This document shows, piece by piece, positions 34,612 to 44,040 of a stretch of 47,919 bases of DNA. The DNA comes from an uncultured SAR116 cluster alpha proteobacterium (GTDB taxonomy: Bacteria; Pseudomonadota; Alphaproteobacteria; Puniceispirillales; GCA-002684695), in NCBI GenBank assembly GCA_902522415.1, contig CABYVI010000007.1, positions 1-47,919 of the forward strand, given 5' to 3'. The notes beneath the pieces are model-generated. The model ran no database searches. It was not told the DNA's origin and saw only the letters and a list, made by a program, of their open reading frames with translations. Position numbers and translations under genes: made by a program. Each line of letters opens with the position of its first letter. Position 1 is the stretch's first letter.

Positions 34612-34729
34612 GTTTTGTTTCCTTTATATATATCATCAATAGAAAAAAAATTGTTGAGATTTAGTTGATTTTTAAAGTACAACATAATTATTAAATATTA
34701 TAAGATAAATTAATAAATGAGATTTTTTT

Positions 34730-35356
34730 ATGAGTGACCCATTAGCATTTAATAAAATCGTTGCAGGTTTTTTGTGTGCATGTTTATTACTAATAGGTGT
34801 TGGGAAATTTGCTTCTTTTATGCAAGGAGGAGATGGAGAACATCACGGAGATCATCACTCTGAAGGGGACCACTCAGTATCAAAAAATGCTTTCCCGATT
34901 GAAGTGCCAGAGACTAGCATTACCGAAGCTTCAGCAATTGCGTCAACGCAAGTAAAGATAGTTCCTATTCTAGCATTAATTGCTTCAGCTAATTTAGATG
35001 AAGGAAAAAAACTCTCAAAAAAATGTGCGGCATGTCATAGTTTTAATGCAGGTGGGCCTAATAAAGTTGGACCGAACCTATGGAATGTTCTTAACAGGGA
35101 AATGGGGAAAGTCGATGGATATAAATATTCAAAAGCTTTAACTGCCTTCGGTGGTGAATGGGACTATTCTTCGCTAAATAAATTTTTATTAAAGCCAAAA
35201 GAATATATGAAAGGTACAAAAATGAACTATGCTGGGTTAAAGAAAGAAAATGACAGGGCAAATATATTATTGTGGCTTAGAAGTTTAGCAGATGTCCCAG
35301 CTGATCTTCCAACTGAAGATGAAATCCAAAAAGAAATAGAAGCTACTAACTCATAG
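34730..35356 (+). CDS. Membrane-anchored class I cytochrome c with His-rich linker
   Basis: N-terminal TM; EHHGDHHSEGDHS; heme motif CAACH; Met ligand region MKGTKMNYAGLKK. Confidence 0.92.
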   Translation: MSDPLAFNKIVAGFLCACLLLIGVGKFASFMQGGDGEHHGDHHSEGDHSVSKNAFPIEVPETSITEASAIASTQVKIVPILALIASANLDEGKKLSKKCAACHSFNAGGPNKVGPNLWNVLNREMGKVDGYKYSKALTAFGGEWDYSSLNKFLLKPKEYMKGTKMNYAGLKKENDRANILLWLRSLADVPADLPTEDEIQKEIEATNS

Positions 35357-35540
35357 TTAAATTAATTTAAACTAATAATCTGGTATACTCTTTGATTTTG
35401 CACTTTAACTTAGCAGTTAAAGAGAAAATATGCTGTTGAGATTAAATTAATATCTTAAATTAAATAATGCTCTCTCGAATAATTTACTTTAAGTGATAAG
35501 AGTCTATAATCTGTTATTATGTAATTAAAGGTGCAAACCA

Positions 35541-36479
35541 ATGAGTAGAAAGATTAATTTATTATACTACTGGGATTCAGATAATCTTGAAAAATGGTCA
35601 ACTATTTTTAAAGAAAAAGCACCTGATATTAATCTATTAGATAAAGATAATTGTAACCAAGATGAGGTGGATGTTGCATTAGTGTGGTTGCCACCTAATG
35701 GCTTTCTTAAACAATTTAAAAATTTAAAAGGAGTAATAAATTTAGGTCAAGGAGTAGATCATCTTTTAAAACCAGGTGTTGTACCTGATAAACTGCCTAT
35801 AATAAGACTTGTTGATAATGACATGTCAAAGCAAATGTCTGCTTGGGTCTCTCTTCAAGTTTTACGAGAAACTCGTTTCCTTGATAAATATATCCAGTTT
35901 GAGAAAGAAAATAAGTGGCAATCTGTAGAATTTATTCCAAGTAATAAATGGAACATTGGTGTACTTGGAATTGGAGCTATAGGAAAACATGTTGCGTTAT
36001 CACTCTCAAATTTTGGATACAATGTTATGGGTTGGTCCAGAAGTGAAAAAAATATCAAAGAAATTCAATGTTATTATGGTGAAAGTGGCCTCTACAAAAT
36101 GTTGCCTCAGTGTAAAATATTGGTTTGTATACTTCCACTTACACAAGAAACAAAACATATTATATCTAAAGAAACCATGTCTCATTTACCTGATGGTGCA
36201 ACAATAATTAATGCAGGCAGAGGTGGTCATGTCAATGAAGATGATCTTTTATACATGATTGATAAGGGGAAAATAAAAAATGCATATCTTGATGTTTTTG
36301 AAACAGAACCACTCCCAGCTAATCATATTTTTTGGAACCACCAAAAAATTAGTATTTGGCCACATATTTCAGCTGAAACTAATACTGAGACTTCTATAGA
36401 CCAAATAGTTAATGCTGCACGATGCTTAATGAATAACACTGAACCGCCCAATCAAATTAATAGACTTAAAGGATACTAA
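35541..36479 (+). CDS. Glyoxylate/hydroxypyruvate reductase A-like 2-hydroxyacid dehydrogenase
   Basis: IGVLGIGAIGKHVALSLSNFGYNVMGWSRS; INAGRGGHVNEDDLL; LDVFETEPLP. Confidence 0.92.
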   Translation: MSRKINLLYYWDSDNLEKWSTIFKEKAPDINLLDKDNCNQDEVDVALVWLPPNGFLKQFKNLKGVINLGQGVDHLLKPGVVPDKLPIIRLVDNDMSKQMSAWVSLQVLRETRFLDKYIQFEKENKWQSVEFIPSNKWNIGVLGIGAIGKHVALSLSNFGYNVMGWSRSEKNIKEIQCYYGESGLYKMLPQCKILVCILPLTQETKHIISKETMSHLPDGATIINAGRGGHVNEDDLLYMIDKGKIKNAYLDVFETEPLPANHIFWNHQKISIWPHISAETNTETSIDQIVNAARCLMNNTEPPNQINRLKGY

Positions 36480-37903
36480 AAAGTTTTTGCAAAATCTCTG
36501 ATGTAGTGAAAAAAAGCTCTTAAACTCATAGCTTCCCCTCCAACAGGTCGACCTGGCAAATTAGCCAAATTCCAACCCATAACATCCAGATGCATCCATA
36601 TAGTTTGTTTTTTTATGAACTTTTCTAAAAATAATGCTGCTGTTATTGCACCACCGTAAGGGGATGAGCCCGTACTAGATATTGAACCATTTTCTCGACT
36701 TAAAAATCTTTCGTAAGCTTTATGTAAAGGCATTTGAAAAATTGGGTCACATACTTCTTCTGATATTGAAACCAAACGAGCGCTTTGTTTTTTGTCATTA
36801 GAGAATAAAGCTGGAAGTTCTGTCCCTAATGCAACTCTTGCGGCACCAGTCAAGGTTGCAAAGTCTATCAAAAGGTCAGTTGGTCTTTCATTTGCATAAA
36901 AGAGCGCATCAGCTAAAATAAGCCTGCCTTCTGCGTCAGTGTTACCAATTTCTACTTCTATGCCACTTCTAGTTTTTAAGATATCAAGTGGTCTCATAGA
37001 GTTTTGAGATACTGCATTTTCAACTGCTGGAATTAAAAGCCGAATGTTAATATTTAAGTCTGTTAACATTAAAGAGTGTGCTAGACCTATTGCGATAGCA
37101 GCACCACCCATATCTTTTTTCATCAGCTCCATTGCTTTTGGTGGTTTTAAGTCTAATCCACCAGAGTCAAATGTAACCCCCTTACCAACAAGTGTCACAT
37201 TAGGAAAATTTTTCCCTTTTTGAAGGTCGATGTCTATTAGCCTTGGATTTATTTCGGCTGCCCTACCCACTGTATGTATTGCAGGGAACTCTTCCTGTAA
37301 TTTTTTTCCTTTTATAATTTCAATTCCAGCTTTATGGTAATTTGCAAGATCTTTACAGACTTCCTCCAAAGCTTCAGGGTTAATTATATTAGCAGGGTAG
37401 TTAATTAAATCTCTCGCAAGATAAATCCCGTTAATTTGTGGGAATACTGATTTTGATATTTTATTATTTATTAGAAGATTTGAATTTTTATATAAAACAT
37501 TTTTATCTTTTTTAGAGTTGAATGGTGTAAAACAATAGTTTTCTAAAGACCATGCCAAGCTGAAGTCACATTTGTATTTCTCTAAATTTTGTATTTTTAT
37601 TTCATAATTGCCATCAGGAAGGGATTTTTTTATTCGAGAGATTTCCCAAAAAGAATAGTCATTATCTATAATAGCAAAAATTTTCTCTATTTTTAAATCA
37701 CTATTAGGGTAAAATAAAACTGAGCCAGATATTGGTTTGAAATTATTTGAATTAATCCAGTTTTTTAAATTTATAGAACTACTATTAAACCATTTATCAA
37801 ACTCTGATTTTTTAATTAGATTTAGTTCTATACACCCTTTTAACTTACTCGATAAACCTGATCTGTTATTATTATCTAATGATAAATATTTTTTATTTTC
37901 CAT
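36476..37903 (-). CDS. Leucyl aminopeptidase (M17) family protein
   Basis: LVGKGVTFDSGGLDLKPPKAMELMKKDMGGAA; NTDAEGRLILADAL. Confidence 0.96.
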   Translation of the reverse strand: MENKKYLSLDNNNRSGLSSKLKGCIELNLIKKSEFDKWFNSSSINLKNWINSNNFKPISGSVLFYPNSDLKIEKIFAIIDNDYSFWEISRIKKSLPDGNYEIKIQNLEKYKCDFSLAWSLENYCFTPFNSKKDKNVLYKNSNLLINNKISKSVFPQINGIYLARDLINYPANIINPEALEEVCKDLANYHKAGIEIIKGKKLQEEFPAIHTVGRAAEINPRLIDIDLQKGKNFPNVTLVGKGVTFDSGGLDLKPPKAMELMKKDMGGAAIAIGLAHSLMLTDLNINIRLLIPAVENAVSQNSMRPLDILKTRSGIEVEIGNTDAEGRLILADALFYANERPTDLLIDFATLTGAARVALGTELPALFSNDKKQSARLVSISEEVCDPIFQMPLHKAYERFLSRENGSISSTGSSPYGGAITAALFLEKFIKKQTIWMHLDVMGWNLANLPGRPVGGEAMSLRAFFHYIRDFAKTF

Positions 37904-37941
37904 ATTATTAATTTCGTGAAAAAAATTATAAATTTATTGAT

Positions 37942-39282
37942 TTAATTATCATAGATAAAAAGACTTTTGAAATAAATTGATAAAAAAACACCTCTTAAAA
38001 ATAGAAATAATAAATAGGAAATCCAGAGCAATTTAATACTTGGACTTGTTTGCATAATAAAAAAATTCAATAAAAGAAAAACTCCAAATGAAAAAATAGT
38101 TGAATCTCTCATTGGTTTACTTTTAGCTGCTCCAATAAAAAAGCCATCAAAAATAAAAGCCCAAACAGATATAAGCGGCAATATTATTAAATAAGGTGTT
38201 AATGCTATACATCCATTAATTACATCCTCTATTGATGTAAAAATTAAGAAAAAGTACTTGCCAAAAATTAAGAGAAAAATGGATATAAATATTGCAAGAA
38301 TAATTCCCAAAATAAGTGTTTTAATTACAACAATAATTGAAGTAGCTTTATCTTTTTTGCCAAAAGATTGCCCTAATAAAGTTTCTGCAGCATGGGCAAA
38401 AGCGTCTAAACCATAAGAAATAAAACTTAAAAAAACGATATATATTTGAATAATAGCTAGTGAGTTGTTCCCAAGTTTAGCTGAATTATTAATTAAAAAA
38501 AATTCGGCAAAAATAATGCATAAAGTTCGAATAAAAAAATCTTTAGAAATATTTAAAATTAAATTAAAATTCTTATCTTTATAAAAATATAAGTTAAATA
38601 ATAATTTTATTTTAAAGTTTTCATTATAAATTAAATTCTTCAATATTAATACACTCAAAAGCAAACCCACCCATTGAGCAAAAACAGTCCCTAGTGCTAC
38701 TCCCATTACACTTAGATTAAAAATTATAACAAAAACTATACTCAAAAAGGCATTTAATAAACTTATGAATATTAACTGGACCATTGCTGATTTTGTTGAA
38801 CCAATTCCAATAAATACACCTAACAAAACCATATTCATTAGTGTAGCTGGAGCAGCAAAAGATCTATAGAAAATGTATTCTGACATAAGCATTTCTGAGA
38901 GATTTGAACCGGATATAAAAAATTTAGATAAATTGATAATTGGATTAACAAGAAAAATTAATAATATTCCAATTAGGATTGCTATACTCAACGATAAAGA
39001 AATTATACTTTTAATACCGTCTTTATTTTCTTTTCCTTTTTCTTGAGAAACTAGACCAGTAGTGCTCATTCTCAAAAAATTCAAAGAGAAATAAACTATA
39101 TTAAAAACAATTCCTCCCAAGGCTATCGCAGCAATAAACGTTGAACTATTTTCACGTCCCATGACCGCAGTATCAGTTGCAGTTACTATAGGTATTGCCA
39201 AATTAGCTATCATTATAGGCCAAGAAATTTTCCAAATAGCCTTAAAAGAAGGACTTTTTTTGTAAATACTTTGTAAATTCAT
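37942..39282 (-). CDS. MATE family efflux transporter
   Basis: ISWPIMIANLAIPIVTATDTAVMGR; 12-TM MATE layout. Confidence 0.9.
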   Translation of the reverse strand: MNLQSIYKKSPSFKAIWKISWPIMIANLAIPIVTATDTAVMGRENSSTFIAAIALGGIVFNIVYFSLNFLRMSTTGLVSQEKGKENKDGIKSIISLSLSIAILIGILLIFLVNPIINLSKFFISGSNLSEMLMSEYIFYRSFAAPATLMNMVLLGVFIGIGSTKSAMVQLIFISLLNAFLSIVFVIIFNLSVMGVALGTVFAQWVGLLLSVLILKNLIYNENFKIKLLFNLYFYKDKNFNLILNISKDFFIRTLCIIFAEFFLINNSAKLGNNSLAIIQIYIVFLSFISYGLDAFAHAAETLLGQSFGKKDKATSIIVVIKTLILGIILAIFISIFLLIFGKYFFLIFTSIEDVINGCIALTPYLIILPLISVWAFIFDGFFIGAAKSKPMRDSTIFSFGVFLLLNFFIMQTSPSIKLLWISYLLFLFLRGVFLSIYFKSLFIYDN

Positions 39283-39373
39283 GGTTTACGTTCAAAGTGT
39301 TATTAAAATGATTAATTATTTGTTTTAAATTGGTATATAAATAATTTAATTTCTTTTATTTTAATATATTTTC

Positions 39374-41164
39374 ATGAATGCAATTAATTTTTTAAATTTT
39401 TCCATAATAAATAAATTCTTTTCGGCTTTTTGTGATTGGTTAAGTGAGTTTTTTCAAAAACTCCATATATTTACTAAAATTATAATTGTTTCATTTTTAG
39501 TGATACTTTTCTTACTACCAGGATTTAATTCTATACCTCCTTTAGACAGAGATGAAGCAAGATTTTCTCAAGCAAGCAAACAAATGCTAGAGGATCAAAA
39601 TTTTATAGTTATTAAATTTCAAGAAGAACTGAGGTCAAAAAAACCAATTGGAATTTACTGGCTTCAAATGGCAAGTGCATCTATTTTTGGAAAAGAAAAT
39701 ATATCTTCTTACAGAATTCCAAATATTGTTGCTTCCATTATTTTAGTGCTTTTTTTTAGTATGTTTGTTTATAATATTTCTTTTAGATATTTTGACTTTA
39801 CTATTGCTTCATCTTTAACATTTAGTTTTTTTTCAAGTCTTGTCATTGCAACTCTGTTAGGTTTTGCAATTGAACTGAAACAAGCAAAAACAGATACAGT
39901 TCTCTTAATGCTTTGTACAATTCAACAATTAATTTTTTGGAAACTTTATAATTACGGCAAAGAAAGTTGGAATAAATATAAGCATCACGATTATATTTGG
40001 TTAACTAGATTTTTTTGGTTAACAATTGCTTTTGGAATTCTTATTAAAGGACCAATTTCACCTCTTTTATTTGTAGTTACTTTAATTAGCGTTTGCATCC
40101 TTGATAGACTCTCAGAAAAAGAGTGGAACATTTCATGGTTAAATTTATTTTTATGGTTCCAAGGTTTACTTATAATAGCTATAACAACTACTCCATGGGT
40201 TTATTTAGCTTGGAGTGCAACAGATGGGTCTTTGATTTTAGATGCAATAAACGAAGACTTTTTGAATAAAGTTAAAAGTGGACAAGAAAATCATTGGGGA
40301 CCCTTTGGAAGCCACTTTATATTTTTGTTGTTAACTTTCTGGCCAATGGTCTTATTGTCACCATTTGCTGGAAGAGCTATTCTAAATTGGAAACGCGATA
40401 GATTAACACGGTTTTTAGTTTCTTGGCTAATCCCATTCTGGCTAATTTTAGAATTAACACCTACAAAATTACCTCACTATATTTTACCAATTTTTCCTGC
40501 TCTCATATTACTTATTCTTTTAGGTATTTCATCTCCACCATCTGGACATCCAATTCTGAAAAAAATTAGTAAAATTTTTAGGATAATTGTCATAGTTTTT
40601 ACTATTTTATTAGCCATAGCTTTTATTTACATTAGTCTAAGATTTTCATCTAATATTGTTATATTTTTAATAAGCCTATTTTTGGCACTAATGATTTTTA
40701 GCTCAATTATTTGCGGTAATATTTTCTATTTAAATTTAAATAAACATAAACTGTCACCATTATTTGGAATGGCCATATTCGCTGGGATATCTAACTTAAT
40801 ACTGTTTTCCGCAATTATACCCAATTTAGATAAAATTCATATCACTCCAAAAATTGTAAAATATATTAATTCCTTAGATTTTAAACCTGATACAATAGTT
40901 TCAACAGGATACCATGAGCCTTCTTTAGTTTTTTCTCTTGGAAGAGATACTCTCTTATTAAAGGCCAATGAAACTGCACTTGTTTTGATAGAAGGAGACA
41001 ACACCTTGGCAATTGTTGAAGATAGAAAACTCAAACAAGTTAATAAAACATTAGAGAAATTTAATAGAAAAGTTGAGAGTTTGATTAGTATAGATGGCTA
41101 TAATCTAGCAAAGGGTCAGAAAATTATTCTTCACGTATTAAAACCTACTCAAAATCAAGAATAA
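39374..41164 (+). CDS. ArnT-like polytopic glycosyltransferase
   Basis: IPPLDRDEARFSQASKQMLEDQNFIVIKFQEELRSKKPIGIYWLQ (DEAR/Y..A motif and first periplasmic loop). Confidence 0.9.
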   Translation: MNAINFLNFSIINKFFSAFCDWLSEFFQKLHIFTKIIIVSFLVILFLLPGFNSIPPLDRDEARFSQASKQMLEDQNFIVIKFQEELRSKKPIGIYWLQMASASIFGKENISSYRIPNIVASIILVLFFSMFVYNISFRYFDFTIASSLTFSFFSSLVIATLLGFAIELKQAKTDTVLLMLCTIQQLIFWKLYNYGKESWNKYKHHDYIWLTRFFWLTIAFGILIKGPISPLLFVVTLISVCILDRLSEKEWNISWLNLFLWFQGLLIIAITTTPWVYLAWSATDGSLILDAINEDFLNKVKSGQENHWGPFGSHFIFLLLTFWPMVLLSPFAGRAILNWKRDRLTRFLVSWLIPFWLILELTPTKLPHYILPIFPALILLILLGISSPPSGHPILKKISKIFRIIVIVFTILLAIAFIYISLRFSSNIVIFLISLFLALMIFSSIICGNIFYLNLNKHKLSPLFGMAIFAGISNLILFSAIIPNLDKIHITPKIVKYINSLDFKPDTIVSTGYHEPSLVFSLGRDTLLLKANETALVLIEGDNTLAIVEDRKLKQVNKTLEKFNRKVESLISIDGYNLAKGQKIILHVLKPTQNQE

Positions 41165-41241
41165 AAATTACATTACCTTGCAGTTTATAGAATTGGGGGT
41201 TATGAAATGTATTAGTAGTAATTTATAATTTTTTCTTTTTT

Positions 41242-41979
41242 ATGAAGACCAATTTAAATAAAATAGATGTTTCTGTTGTTATTCCTGTTTTCAATGAAGA
41301 AGAAAATATAAAAAAATTGGCGCATGAAATTAATGATGCACTAAAAAACTACAAACATGAAATAATCTTTGTAGACGATGGAAGCAAAGATAATACAAAA
41401 AAAGAAATTTTAAACTTAAAAAAACTTAAACAAGTCAGGTTGATTTGTCATGAAAAATGTTACGGTCAGTCAGTCGCAATGAAAACTGGAATTTTACAAT
41501 CTAACTTCGATTTAATAGCTACACTTGATGGAGATGGTCAAAATGATCCAAAAGATCTTCCAAATATGATTGAAGCGTTTAAAAAAAATAAAGGGTTAAC
41601 ATTAGTTGCTGGTATTCGTGCAAATAGAAAGGACAGTTTTAGTAAACGTTATGCATCACAATTTGCAAGATTTCTTAGAAGAAACATATTTTCTGATAGC
41701 CACCCTGACTCTGGATGTGGCATAAGAGTATTTAACAAAAAATTATATTTATCTATACCCTTTTTTAATCATATGCACCGATTTTTCACTATACTGGCAA
41801 AAAGATACAATGCTTCAGTAATTGGGGTAAATGTAAATCACAGGCAAAGAGAAACTGGCTACTCTAAATATAGTAATTTTGGTAGAGCTGTTGTAGGTTT
41901 CTCAGATGTGTTAGGAGTTTTATGGCTTTTAAAACGAACACCAAAAGATATTGTTCATCATGAAGAATTTAAAAAATAG
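41242..41979 (+). CDS. Family 2 glycosyltransferase, DPM1/ArnC-like polyprenyl-phosphate sugar synthase
   Basis: VSVVIPVFNEEENIKKL; IIFVDDGSKDNT; TLDGDGQNDPKDLP. Confidence 0.9.
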   Translation: MKTNLNKIDVSVVIPVFNEEENIKKLAHEINDALKNYKHEIIFVDDGSKDNTKKEILNLKKLKQVRLICHEKCYGQSVAMKTGILQSNFDLIATLDGDGQNDPKDLPNMIEAFKKNKGLTLVAGIRANRKDSFSKRYASQFARFLRRNIFSDSHPDSGCGIRVFNKKLYLSIPFFNHMHRFFTILAKRYNASVIGVNVNHRQRETGYSKYSNFGRAVVGFSDVLGVLWLLKRTPKDIVHHEEFKK

Positions 41980-41985
41980 GCTTTT

Positions 41986-42357
41986 ATGATTTCTTATTTG
42001 TCAGAAATTATCAGTATTGGCTCTTATAAACTAGCGAGCATTTTAATATTTCTTCTTCCATTTACTGAACCTTACTTATCACAAAATCCTGAACTTATTA
42101 TGTTGGTTGTTGGATTTGGTGGGCAAGGTCTCTTTGCTAGTAGATTTATAATTCAGTGGATTTCTTCTGAGAGTGTTGGAAGAAGTGTTATTCCCATCGG
42201 TTTCTGGTATTGCTCAATTGGTGGAGGTGCAGTAATGTTAATTTACGCTATATGGAGAGAAGACCCTGTTTTTATAAGTGGTCAGGGATTGGGCTTGTTA
42301 ATATACTTGAGAAATCTGTATTTTATTTTTAAAGAGAAGAAAGAAAATAATAGCTAA
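41986..42357 (+). CDS. LAB_N (lipid A biosynthesis N-terminal domain) small membrane protein
   Basis: GFGGQGLFASRFIIQWISSESVGRSVIPIGFWYCSIGGGAVMLIYAIWREDPVFISGQGLGLLIYLRNL. Confidence 0.88.
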   Translation: MISYLSEIISIGSYKLASILIFLLPFTEPYLSQNPELIMLVVGFGGQGLFASRFIIQWISSESVGRSVIPIGFWYCSIGGGAVMLIYAIWREDPVFISGQGLGLLIYLRNLYFIFKEKKENNS

Positions 42358-42773
42358 ATTCTTGTTTGACCCATTGCTAGAATAGTTTTCCAATGATCTT
42401 CTATAATTGGCATAACCGAAAGCCTTGATTGTTTTATAAGAGAAATTTCAGAGAGTTTTGGATTAGACTTTATGTCTGCTAAAGTTACTTTTTTTTCAAA
42501 AGATTTTACTGCTTTTACAACAACCATTCCAAAGCGACCCTTTTTATCGGATGGATCTGGCTGATATTTTTCAATAATTGAAACTACACCAACAATACTT
42601 TTCTCACTTACTGAATGATAAAAAAAAGCAAGATCTCCTATTTCCATCTTTTTCATGTTATTGGAAGCTTGGTAATTTCTTACCCCATCCCAACCTTCAC
42701 CTTCATCGCCTTTTTTTACTTGGTCATCCCATGACCACGTTCCTGGTTCTGATTTTAACAACCAATAATTAAT
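42354..42773 (-). CDS. EVE domain-containing protein, probable AUU start
   Basis: The called TTG start (42761) cuts off the family N-terminus; the frame upstream reads (ATT)NYWLLKSEPGTWSWDDQ with AAGGGAGG 5' of it. Confidence 0.85.
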   Translation of the reverse strand: MNYWLLKSEPGTWSWDDQVKKGDEGEGWDGVRNYQASNNMKKMEIGDLAFFYHSVSEKSIVGVVSIIEKYQPDPSDKKGRFGMVVVKAVKSFEKKVTLADIKSNPKLSEISLIKQSRLSVMPIIEDHWKTILAMGQTRI

Positions 42774-42839
42774 AATTTTGCCTCCCTTTTAAAAAATTAA
42801 TAAATAATAAAACGTATAAATTATTTCAGAAAACCAATT

Positions 42840-43937
42840 TTATCTGGCCTCTTTAGCATTCCTTATAGGTTGAGCATCTGGATCTAAAGGCCATCTTGTC
42901 CGAGGCTCAAATTCAGAATTATCAACATTTTTAATCCCATATTTCATGATTTTTTCAATTCCATTCCAAGCTATCATAGCAGCATTATCTGTACAAATCC
43001 CAATTGGTGGAAAATATATATTAAAGTTTTTATTGTTTGATAAATCTTTTAATCTTTGACGTATTACTTTATTAGCTGCTACTCCACCCGCAACAACAAA
43101 GTTTTTGCAATCAGAGTTTATTTCTCGAGCAGAACTTAGTCCATTTTTACATCTATCCTCCAGAATATCTGCAACAGCAAACTGAAATGATGCTGCTAGA
43201 TCTGATTTCACTTCTCTGGTCAAATTTTGTTTCTGAGCCAATCTAAATAATGCTGTTTTCAACCCTGAAAGAGAAAAATCTGCATTATTTCTGTTAATCA
43301 TCGGTCTTGGCAAAGAGAAACTATCAGGATTGCCCATTTTTGCTACAATTTCAATATTTTTACCACCAGGCCAACCTAATCCTAGAATAATAGATGCCTT
43401 ATCAAATGCCTCACCAACAGAGTCATCTAGGGTTGTACCAATTCTTCTTATTCTGCCAAAGTCTTCTACATACAGTAATTGCGTATGTCCACCTGAGACC
43501 AATAATGCTAGATATGGAAAATCAATTTTTTCAAAAAGTCTTGGTGATAGAACATGAGCCTCTAGATGATTAATAGGAATGAAAGGTATTCTTTTAGAAA
43601 AAGCATAAGCTTTTCCAAATAATGAACCTACTAATAATCCACCAATAAGCCCTGGACCACAACTGACTGCAACAGCATCTATACTATTAACATCAATATC
43701 AGATGCCTCAATCGCCTTTGAAACTATAAAAGATATGTTATTCAAATGTGATCGAGCTGCAATTTCTGGAACTATACCCCCATATTTAGAATGTTCCTTA
43801 TATTGGCTATGAATGATATTAGAATGTAATTTGGTTTTACCATCTTTATAAAGCGAAACAACTGAAGCTGCTGTTTCATCACAAGTTGTCTCTATACCTA
43901 AAACTGTAAAATTAGAATTGCAAGAAAAATTATTCAT
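42840..43937 (-). CDS. tsaD: tRNA N6-threonylcarbamoyladenosine synthase subunit TsaD
   Basis: VLGIETTCDETAASVV; PINHLEAHVLSPRL; VSGGHTQL; VAGGVAANKVIRQRL. Confidence 0.98.
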   Translation of the reverse strand: MNNFSCNSNFTVLGIETTCDETAASVVSLYKDGKTKLHSNIIHSQYKEHSKYGGIVPEIAARSHLNNISFIVSKAIEASDIDVNSIDAVAVSCGPGLIGGLLVGSLFGKAYAFSKRIPFIPINHLEAHVLSPRLFEKIDFPYLALLVSGGHTQLLYVEDFGRIRRIGTTLDDSVGEAFDKASIILGLGWPGGKNIEIVAKMGNPDSFSLPRPMINRNNADFSLSGLKTALFRLAQKQNLTREVKSDLAASFQFAVADILEDRCKNGLSSAREINSDCKNFVVAGGVAANKVIRQRLKDLSNNKNFNIYFPPIGICTDNAAMIAWNGIEKIMKYGIKNVDNSEFEPRTRWPLDPDAQPIRNAKEAR

Positions 43938-44040
43938 ATATTAATTTAATTGAAATTAAATTTATTTCTTAGGTTATGTTAAAGTATATTTAAATAAATT
44001 AAATAAATCTTTTAATATATATTATTTATAAAATAAATTT

